The position numbers and the translations under genes are program-made. The notes beneath the pieces are model-generated. The model had not been told where the DNA came from. It made no database searches and saw only the letters and a list, made by a program, of their open reading frames with translations. Below are positions 1 through 5,471 of a stretch of 27,450 nt of DNA, in pieces; the stretch's first letter is position 1, and each line of letters opens with the position of its first letter. The DNA comes from Bacillota bacterium (lineage in GTDB: Bacteria; Bacillota; Bacilli; Bacillales_A; Planococcaceae): NCBI GenBank assembly GCA_023405135.1, contig JAEXYZ010000043.1, positions 1-27,450 on the forward strand, given 5' to 3'.

Positions 1-2
1 AT

Positions 3-24
3 AAAAAACCTTCATGAGTTTTTT
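3..24 (+). terminator. possible weak terminator at the left edge
   Basis: AAAAAAC at 3-9 pairs with GTTTTTT at 18-24 around an 8-base loop, and the 3' arm is itself a T run. The stem is almost entirely A:T, so this is a weak hairpin. The gene it would serve lies outside the window. Confidence 0.3.
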
Positions 25-40
25 ACACCCAACCCAAGCA

Positions 41-257
41 TGAAAATAAGTACCTTCGGTTCATAATGGTAATGACACAAACAGATGTAAGACGTGGTCT
101 TTTTTGGTGGCTTTGACCCTGTATAAAAAACTGTTTGAGTGAATTTGGTGTTCAACCCTTTGTTAGCTCCACTTGATAGTAGGATGACTACGTACAGAAA
201 AATGCTTATCTTCAAATTCACTCACTGTTTGTGATCATTTTAAATTGGAGTGATTTA
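41..257 (+). ncRNA. possible IS110 bridge-RNA region upstream of the transposase
   Basis: IS110 elements are known to express a structured bridge RNA from a non-coding end, upstream of the transposase in the IS110 subgroup. This 217-base leader has no credible gene and contains a perfect 12-base inverted repeat, TGAGTGAATTTG at 136-147 against CAAATTCACTCA at 213-224, enclosing 65 bases. That is compatible with a folded RNA, but I could not identify target- or donor-binding loops. The roughly 140-base right non-coding end is the alternative location if this is an IS1111-type element. Confidence 0.3.
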
Positions 258-1397
258 ATGGAAGTATTTATTGAGAAGTGTGCAGGTTTAGATGTACATT
301 CTGAAACGATTGTAGCTTGTGTTATTAAAGGAACTCGTGAGGACGAATTGTATACGGAGACTGAAACATTTCCAACACTCACAAAAGATTTGTTTCGATT
401 ATTAAAATGGTTAGAGACTCATGAGGTTACACACATTGCAATGGAAAGTACGGGCGTGTATTGGAAACCTGTTTTTAATATCTTAGAAGATTTCTTTGAC
501 ATTACATTAGCGAATGCTCAACGAATTAAAAATGTACCTGGAAGAAAAACAGATGTTTCAGATGCAGAATGGATTGCGAAGTTGCTACGACATGGTTTAA
601 TTGAGAAAAGCTTTGTACCACCTGTAAACATTCGTGAACTTAGGGATTTAACAAGACTTCGTAAGAAGTGGATTGGTCATTTAACTTCCGAAAAAAATCG
701 AATTCAAAAGGTATTAGAAAGTTCAAATGTAAAACTAAGTACTGTTATTTCTGATGTATTTGGCGTTTCGGGACGGAGACTATTGAATCGATTAATCGAA
801 CAAGGTTATGTTGATGAAGATGATGTAGAAAAAGACATTCATGGGAAGTTGGCTCCGAAAAAGCAAAGGATTACCGATTCATTATTTGGCACAATTAATG
901 AGCATCAAATCTTTCTCATTCGTCAATCCTGGCAACACATTCAATATTTAGAAACCTTGATTTCAGAAATCGATGAACGTGTAGATCAATTACTACAAAA
1001 TTATCAAGAAGAACTACAATTGTTAATCACAATACCGGGAATAAGTAAAGATACTGCCGCAGTAATTATTGCAGAAATCGGAGTAGACATGGGACAGTTC
1101 CCGACATCTCAACATCTTGCATCATGGGCAGGCGTTTCACCGGGTAATCACGAAAGTGCTGGTAAAAGAAAGAGTACACGTACAGTGAAAGGAAATCCTC
1201 ATATTAAATCAGCTATGTGTGAAGCAGCGTGGGCTGTTTCAAGAAGTCGAAACCGATGGCTAGCAAACAAATATTGGTCACTCGCTGCACGAAGAGGAAA
1301 GAAAAAAGCACTCGTTGCGATCTCACATCGAATGCTTCGGGTTATATACTCCATGTTGTTAAACAAGGAGGCTTATAAAGAACCCCAAATAATATAG
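258..1397 (+). CDS. IS110-family transposase (DEDD recombinase)
   Basis: This is the recombinase that moves the surrounding IS110 element. With the start at 258 it has 379 residues, normal for the family. The N-terminal RuvC-like half shows the DEDD acidic residues: Asp12 in GLDVH, Glu in the AMESTGVYW motif, and two Asp in RKTDVSDAEW followed by AKLLRHGL. The C-terminal Transposase_20 half shows IPGISKDTAAVIIAEIG and SWAGVSPGNHESAGK, which carries the serine region expected for catalysis, then KGNPHIKSAM. ATG 258 is preferred over the upstream in-frame ATG at 231 because TTGGAG lies 8 bases before it and the family N-terminus starts just before GLDVH. The frame is intact throughout, so the enzyme may be active. 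Confidence 0.93.
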   Translation: MEVFIEKCAGLDVHSETIVACVIKGTREDELYTETETFPTLTKDLFRLLKWLETHEVTHIAMESTGVYWKPVFNILEDFFDITLANAQRIKNVPGRKTDVSDAEWIAKLLRHGLIEKSFVPPVNIRELRDLTRLRKKWIGHLTSEKNRIQKVLESSNVKLSTVISDVFGVSGRRLLNRLIEQGYVDEDDVEKDIHGKLAPKKQRITDSLFGTINEHQIFLIRQSWQHIQYLETLISEIDERVDQLLQNYQEELQLLITIPGISKDTAAVIIAEIGVDMGQFPTSQHLASWAGVSPGNHESAGKRKSTRTVKGNPHIKSAMCEAAWAVSRSRNRWLANKYWSLAARRGKKKALVAISHRMLRVIYSMLLNKEAYKEPQII

Positions 1398-1508
1398 GTT
1401 AACCAAAACCAAAAAGTTTTATACAAAGTTACCCCACAACAGGTAGCTCTGCTTTCGTATTGGCTTTTTTCGGTCAATTTAAGAATAAACATATCTGATC
1501 AATAATAT

Positions 1509-1709
1509 TCAAAGACCGAAGGGATTATTTATTTTCACAGAAAATGACGCGATTGTCATGATAATAAAAGCAATGGCTGCCCCAAAAACTGGATCAAAAT
1601 AAAATCGTTCTACTAAAACAAAAACAGAAAGGAAATATATAATAGTACCAATACAACCTACTAAACTATATTTAATAAACTTTTGAATTAATCCCTTCCT
1701 CAATAACAT
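1509..1709 (-). pseudogene. truncated GtrA-family membrane protein
   Basis: The first 57 or so residues read as a GtrA-type protein: an amphipathic KFIKYSLVGCIGT start followed by two hydrophobic helices ending in AFIIMTIASFSV. GtrA proteins are about 120-140 residues with four membrane helices and are linked to translocation or modification of lipid-linked sugars. Here the frame continues into a non-homologous tail (KINNPFGL) and stops after 66 residues, exactly where the inferred end of the IS110 element begins (about 1537/1538). The second half of the protein is not found on the far side of the element. The reading is therefore a gene cut by insertion, not functional as it stands. It lies directly downstream of the lysyltransferase-like gene on the same strand. 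Confidence 0.7.
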
Positions 1710-1764
1710 GCTTATACCTCTTTATTATCTTCTAACTTTTAAATTACGTCCGACGTTTACTTAT

Positions 1765-2877
1765 TTATTCAAAACGGAAAGGCAATTTTCCACCATTCTT
1801 CTTCACAATACTACCTTTCCCTAGAATTCCTTTTCTAGAGGACTTTTTTAAATTAATCAAAAAGACTAACTGTAAAAAAATGATAGGTAAAAATGATTTT
1901 TTATAGGCTAAATATTTCGGTTCCCAATCAGTAGCAAACTTACTTTTAAACTCTCTTAAGCCTTTAAAATTGTATTTTTTATTGCCATACAGATAAACAT
2001 ATCGAATCATTCGTTCACTAATAAATGAATGTTTACAATTTCCTACATTCGCTAGCGGGGTCATCCCTAAACTACAGTTATGGTAGCCATTATTTTTTGC
2101 CCATTCAAAAATATGTATAAATAATACGTCCATTGTTCCATGGGGACTTTGTTTACCTTTTCTCATTAGGTCAATAGTTAAAGTATGTTTATAATCCGTA
2201 GCTAATGTTGCAAAAGCAATGACGTTACCAACTGAATCATTCAATAGAGCAACTGGAAAACGCGACACATAGTCTTCCTTAAACGCCACCACTGAAAACC
2301 CTTTTTCTTTCTCTTCCCCAAGCCAAGAATCTGAAATATCTTTAATCGCTTTATGAAGATTTTGAGAGTGTGGTGGTTCTACGACATTAAATGTAAAACC
2401 ATTACGAGAAAACTTATTAATTCTTGTTCGTAATTTTGCTCCCCTTTTCCCCCCTAGAGAAAACGCTGAAAGATTAACAATAGCCTCTTCCCCTAACTTA
2501 ACGAAACGATAACCAGAATCATGATAGTATTGCATGTAGCTAGGACTCGTTTGATAGAAAATTGGTTTCACATTTTTTAATTTACAATATTCATTAAATT
2601 CCTTAATGGCATGTTGAAAATTTACCTCTTCCCCAATTGGATCTCCAAGAACAACTAATTTATTGAAAATTTGTTTATAGACAATCAATGTATTACGATC
2701 TTTTGTCCAAAATTGCTCTTTATCTTTTAGAAAAATTAAATGAGATACGTGATTGCCTCCCTTTTCCTTCAAAAATGAATGCAATTCATCATAATGAACG
2801 GCCATATGATTTTCATAATCATCTCTATTAATCCTCTGTTTTTGAAAAAAGGAAATTAAATTATTTATAAAAAACAC
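1765..2877 (-). CDS. MprF-type phosphatidylglycerol lysyltransferase domain protein (DUF2156)
   Basis: The 370-residue protein matches the C-terminal cytosolic synthase domain of MprF, which transfers lysine (or another amino acid) from aminoacyl-tRNA to phosphatidylglycerol, reducing negative surface charge. Visible family signatures are KRGAKLRTRINKFSRNG, DLMRKGKQSPHGTMDVLF, SLGMTPLANVG and, near the end, GLREFKSKFATDWEPKYLAYK. The large N-terminal flippase part of classical MprF (many membrane helices) is absent; only a short hydrophobic stretch near the C-terminus (FLPIIFLQLVFLIN) could touch the membrane, as also seen at the end of MprF. The GTG at 2877 is chosen because GGAGG lies about 9 bases upstream; a TTG at 2904 would overlap that site. 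The substrate amino acid cannot be read from sequence. A truncated gtrA follows on the same strand, probably once co-transcribed. Confidence 0.8.
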   Translation of the reverse strand: MFFINNLISFFQKQRINRDDYENHMAVHYDELHSFLKEKGGNHVSHLIFLKDKEQFWTKDRNTLIVYKQIFNKLVVLGDPIGEEVNFQHAIKEFNEYCKLKNVKPIFYQTSPSYMQYYHDSGYRFVKLGEEAIVNLSAFSLGGKRGAKLRTRINKFSRNGFTFNVVEPPHSQNLHKAIKDISDSWLGEEKEKGFSVVAFKEDYVSRFPVALLNDSVGNVIAFATLATDYKHTLTIDLMRKGKQSPHGTMDVLFIHIFEWAKNNGYHNCSLGMTPLANVGNCKHSFISERMIRYVYLYGNKKYNFKGLREFKSKFATDWEPKYLAYKKSFLPIIFLQLVFLINLKKSSRKGILGKGSIVKKNGGKLPFRFE

Positions 2878-3296
2878 TGGTGTTTCCTCCAATAAAATCA
2901 ACAACTTATCATCTTTGATAATACCATACAGTAACGACTGTTCATAGTTAGTAAATATTTAATACTAAATCATCTGACAATTAAAATTTCCCCTTAAAAC
3001 GACATAGATGTACGACTCTACTACTATGGAAATTCCATAAAATCTCCATCTCTAATGACCATCTGCATTAAGTCCTATTTCAGTAACTGTCGAACAATTC
3101 TTTTATAAATAGAATAAAACACCTGATAAAAAGCCTAAACATGCTCAATTCTAAGATATTCATATATAAACAAATTAGTAGGTCTATATATGGAAGTGGA
3201 AATCCTTTAAGTATAAAAAAGGAAGCGTTGGAAAAATTGGCTTTTATCCATATGAAACGTTAAAGATTATTTTTAAATATAAGTTAAATTAACTAT
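2878..3296. other. intergenic region with no gene seen
   Basis: This AT-rich stretch lies between the divergently transcribed lysyltransferase-like gene and the first CotX gene. I found no open frame with a plausible ribosome binding site, no tRNA-like structure and no convincing hairpin. It presumably carries the leftward promoter for the lysyltransferase-like gene, which I could not pin down. Confidence 0.5.
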
Positions 3297-3323
3297 ACCA
3301 AATTCTTAGAAGTCCATATTCTA
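3297..3323 (+). promoter_or_regulatory. sigma-K-like promoter for the CotX genes
   Basis: CATATTCTA at 3315-3323 fits the sigma-K -10 pattern CATANNNTA exactly. An AC dinucleotide (ACC at 3297-3299) lies about 15-16 bases upstream, as expected for the short sigma-K -35. Transcription would start near 3330, about 45 bases before the GTG start at 3377. Sigma-K is the late mother-cell factor that drives the cotX/cotV/cotW genes in B. subtilis, so promoter and genes agree. No GerE site was identified. Confidence 0.55.
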
Positions 3324-3376
3324 TAGTGTCAAGTGGGGATACTTGGTAATTTCCTGAGGAAGGAGGAGAATTTTAA

Positions 3377-3877
3377 GTGGCACATTGGAAATGTTCAAAT
3401 TGTAATCAGAAAAATTTTGATGACAGATCAACTTGCCAACGATGCAATGCCCGTAATCAATCTGCAATGGAGGATAATTATATGGGTGGCAATGATCTTG
3501 ATGATGCTACAGTAGCACAACTTTTCGATCAAATCTCAGTAGTAGAACAGGAATCTGATGAATTAATTTGGATACGTAATTCCTGTAACGTTAACGTAAA
3601 ATCAACTGATACACAAGCAGCAATTTCACTTCAAGTAGGATTGCAACTTGCTATCGCTTTAGTAATCAGTATTTCAATTGCTGATTCAGAGGAAGGTCGA
3701 GCAGTGGCTCAAGATTTATTCCAACAATTAGATAATGAGCAGGTAAATAAACAAAAAATTTACATTGATAACTCAAAAGATGTTGACGTTGTAACTACTG
3801 ACACAGACTTATCTGTAAATATTCAGGCATTGTTACAAGTGTTGATTTCATTAGTTGTTAAATTAGATATTCTTTGA
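3377..3877 (+). CDS. spore coat protein, CotX family, with N-terminal zinc ribbon
   Basis: This 166-residue protein has two parts. Residues 4-23 read WKCSNCNQKN then STCQRC, a four-cysteine CxxC-x10-CxxC ribbon of RanBP2 type. Residues about 55-166 are a duplicated CotX/CotV coat domain: the first half contains VNVKSTDTQAAISLQ and a hydrophobic LAIALVISISIAD segment, the second DVDVVTTDTDLSVNIQ and the family ending VKLDIL. CotX-family proteins belong to the insoluble outer coat/crust of spores. The GTG start at 3377 follows AGGAGGAG at the right distance. B. subtilis CotX, as I recall it, lacks such a ribbon, so the zinc finger is the odd part and could mediate assembly by metal or protein binding (inference). 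It is followed 46 bases later by a paralogue and is probably co-transcribed with it. Confidence 0.85.
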   Translation: MAHWKCSNCNQKNFDDRSTCQRCNARNQSAMEDNYMGGNDLDDATVAQLFDQISVVEQESDELIWIRNSCNVNVKSTDTQAAISLQVGLQLAIALVISISIADSEEGRAVAQDLFQQLDNEQVNKQKIYIDNSKDVDVVTTDTDLSVNIQALLQVLISLVVKLDIL

Positions 3878-3923
3878 TTTAAATTAAACATCCATTTATT
3901 TTAATGCGAAAGAGGTGAATAGA

Positions 3924-4361
3924 ATGTCAGGAAAAAAATGGAGAGCATTAGATCATTGCGATGATAATAATAATAACAATACTCAAGATACAGATGTGCT
4001 AGAGGATAACTCCCAAGTTTTGAAGTCTTCGCAACAATCGAATGAATGGATTGTAGTAAAAGATTCTGAAGGTGTTGAAGTTAAAACAACAGATACACAG
4101 GTTGCAGTATCTTTACAAATAGCTATTCAAATTGCCATCGCAATTGTTATCAGTATTACTATCGGTGATAACGAACAAGGTAGAGCTGTAACACAGGATC
4201 TAAAACAATTTATGAAAACAAGACAACGAAATACTCAAAAAACAATTGTTGAAGGATCAAGAAATGTAAAAGTTACAACAACTGATACAGATATCGCCGT
4301 AAATATCCAAGCAATGATTGAAATTCTTGTAGCGCTCGTTGCAAAATTAGATGTCTTATAA
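3924..4361 (+). CDS. spore coat protein, CotX family
   Basis: This is a 145-residue paralogue of the preceding gene. The N-terminus is short and polar (MSGKKWRALDHC, then an aspartate/asparagine-rich run), recalling the xxWxALDxxC start of B. subtilis CotX. The rest is the duplicated coat domain: VEVKTTDTQVAVSLQ followed by AIAIVISITIGD, then VKVTTTDTDIAVNIQ and the ending VAKLDVL. ATG 3924 is preferred because AGAGGTG at 3911-3917 is its ribosome binding site; the GTG at 3915 lies inside that site. It lacks the zinc ribbon. It is expected in the outer coat or crust of the spore and is likely transcribed with the upstream gene from the sigma-K-like promoter. A strong hairpin terminator follows. 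Confidence 0.88.
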   Translation: MSGKKWRALDHCDDNNNNNTQDTDVLEDNSQVLKSSQQSNEWIVVKDSEGVEVKTTDTQVAVSLQIAIQIAIAIVISITIGDNEQGRAVTQDLKQFMKTRQRNTQKTIVEGSRNVKVTTTDTDIAVNIQAMIEILVALVAKLDVL

Positions 4362-4405
4362 TTCATCCAGTTAAGAGCTATCGAGTATAACTTGAGCAAA
4401 TTACT

Positions 4406-4453
4406 TTCCACGTAACATATAAAACTATATGTTGCGTGGAATCATTCTTTTTA
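4406..4453 (+). terminator. terminator of the two CotX genes
   Basis: A 16-base stem (TTCCACGTAACATATA at 4406-4421 with its complement at 4426-4441, one wobble position) closes on a 4-base loop. It is followed by a T-rich run at 4446-4452. It sits 45 bases after the second CotX gene. Confidence 0.85.
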
Positions 4454-4561
4454 TGATTAAATTTCAAATTTCAAGCTTCTCTATAAGCAATTATCCGTGT
4501 CCACTTATCCTATTTCTACATATGCTGTGAGGAGGAAACTTTATGGCAAGGAGTGATGAAT

Positions 4562-4774
4562 ATGAGCAATTCACCAGAAAAACAAAATTCCTTAAACGGC
4601 AAAGTAGTTGACTTATTAGTAAGTGAAGTTTTGCGAAAAAACGGCGTTAACCTAGAGAATGTCAAAAATAAGCTATCTGACGAACAAAAACAATCAATAA
4701 AAGAACTAGTTAAAGATTTACAATCACAAGTAGATAGTTTTGTAAAACAAACTTCAGATAATAATTCAAAATAA
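4562..4774 (+). CDS. cotW: CotW-like spore coat protein
   Basis: This small charged protein (70 residues) resembles B. subtilis CotW in its central block: a leucine/valine run, KNGVNLENVKNKLSDEQKQ and then ELVKDLQSQVDSF, comparable to the KHGV...SDEEK...LVKDLQ block of CotW. It is shorter than CotW (about 105 residues) because the charged C-terminal tail is missing. In B. subtilis CotW and CotX act together in the insoluble coat/crust, and the neighbouring CotX genes support the assignment. ATG 4562 is chosen because AAGGAG at 4548-4553 lies 8 bases upstream and CotW itself starts MS. A CATATGCTG at 4519-4527 resembles a sigma-K -10. A second, stronger GAGGAGG site at 4530-4535 belongs to an overlapping 22-codon frame starting at 4543. 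Confidence 0.72.
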   Translation: MSNSPEKQNSLNGKVVDLLVSEVLRKNGVNLENVKNKLSDEQKQSIKELVKDLQSQVDSFVKQTSDNNSK

Positions 4775-4782
4775 CCCTTTTG

Positions 4783-4808
4783 AAACGCCTCTAAGCAGGC
4801 GTTTTTTA
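4783..4808 (+). terminator. terminator of the CotW-like gene
   Basis: AAACGCCT at 4783-4790 pairs with AGGCGTTT at 4797-4804 around a 6-base loop, and the T run continues to 4807. It begins 9 bases after the stop codon. Confidence 0.88.
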
Positions 4809-4873
4809 TAATAGGCCATTTTTCCAGTAAACGACTCCCTACCTACTTACTTACGGAACAATCAACACAAATT

Positions 4874-4909
4874 AAAAACTGCTCCTCTTAAAATTGAAAA
4901 GCAGTTTTT
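4874..4909 (-). terminator. terminator of tlp
   Basis: AAAAACTGCT at 4874-4883 pairs perfectly with AGCAGTTTTT at 4900-4909. Read leftward it ends tlp with a T run; it could also act on the other strand. Confidence 0.75.
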
Positions 4910-4932
4910 CACTTAATAAAGAGCGATATTTC

Positions 4933-5169
4933 CTATACTTCCCTATTTATACGAGCATCCATTTCATCTTGCATTTCTTCTTTCATCGCTTCAATAGACT
5001 GTTTACGACGCTCATTTTTATTTTTAAGCATTTCACGTTCTTCTGGACTTGCAAACTCCATACTAATTTCAGCTTCTCGTAACTTTCCTTCAGTATTTTC
5101 AATCATATCATGTAAACGTTCAACATTATTTTTTCTATTATCAGGTTTCGGTTGTTGTGAATTAGACAT
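4933..5169 (-). CDS. tlp: small acid-soluble spore protein Tlp
   Basis: The 78-residue product matches Tlp of B. subtilis along its length: QQPKPDNRKNNVERLHDM, then EISMEFASPEER and KNERRKQSIEAMKEEMQDE. Tlp is a minor spore-core protein, named 'thioredoxin-like' for a weak resemblance but not a redox enzyme (no CxxC here). It is hydrophilic and probably helical. In B. subtilis it is made in the forespore under sigma-G; I could not find a convincing sigma-G promoter here. ATG 5169 is chosen over an in-frame TTG at 5181 because the product then begins MSNSQQ as homologues do; the ribosome binding site (TGGGGGT) is weak. The gene stands alone, ended by the hairpin at 4874-4909. Confidence 0.9.
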   Translation of the reverse strand: MSNSQQPKPDNRKNNVERLHDMIENTEGKLREAEISMEFASPEEREMLKNKNERRKQSIEAMKEEMQDEMDARINREV

Positions 5170-5369
5170 ATTGACCCCCAAAGTACTTTTTCAGTAGTTT
5201 GGTTTGTTTTAACTTTTATATACCTTCTATTTACTATATAAATCACTTATGCCGTGAAAATACATTTACCAAATTTGTAAGCTTGAGACAAGAATTAGAA
5301 AGAGTTATTACTGAAAGTTGAAAAAGAGTAATCCTTAAAAAATCCCTCTACTAGATCCAATACATTACT

Positions 5370-5403
5370 AAAAAAGAACGCAATAGAAAATGCGTTCTTT
5401 TTT
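5370..5403 (-). terminator. terminator of helD
   Basis: AAAAAAGAACGCA at 5370-5382 pairs perfectly with TGCGTTCTTTTTT at 5391-5403 around an 8-base loop. T runs on both strands make it potentially bidirectional; only helD reads into it. Confidence 0.85.
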
Positions 5404-5471
5404 GGGTGAAGTTTTCAATTGATCAAACAAACAATTCCATTTAACAAAACTTTACTCCTTTGCAGTACACG

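Larger units (their letters stand above)
41..1537 (+). mobile_element. IS110-family insertion sequence (approximate limits)
   Basis: A complete DEDD transposase gene is flanked by about 217 bases of non-coding DNA on the left and 140 on the right. The limits are inferred from an imperfect inverted repeat: TGAAAATAAGTACCTTCGGT at 41-60 matches the reverse complement of 1515-1537, with TGAAAATAA and CCTTCGGT shared exactly and a 3-base gap between them. The resulting length of about 1.5 kb is normal for IS110 elements. The right limit coincides with the point where the gtrA reading frame stops looking like GtrA. Subterminal inverted repeats are known from the IS1111 subgroup, whereas classical IS110 members lack them. 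The left flank (1-40) does not read as the rest of gtrA, so either the left limit is wrong or that side was rearranged later. Confidence 0.6.

Noticed and set aside
12..221. Leftward 69-codon frame in the leader of the IS110 element
   Set aside because: No ribosome binding site, no family resemblance, and it lies in the non-coding end where the bridge RNA is expected.
5180..5280. Possible sigma-G promoter upstream of tlp
   Set aside because: A GCATA can be read as -35 but no CATnnTA-like -10 occurs at 17-18 bases, so the match is not good enough.
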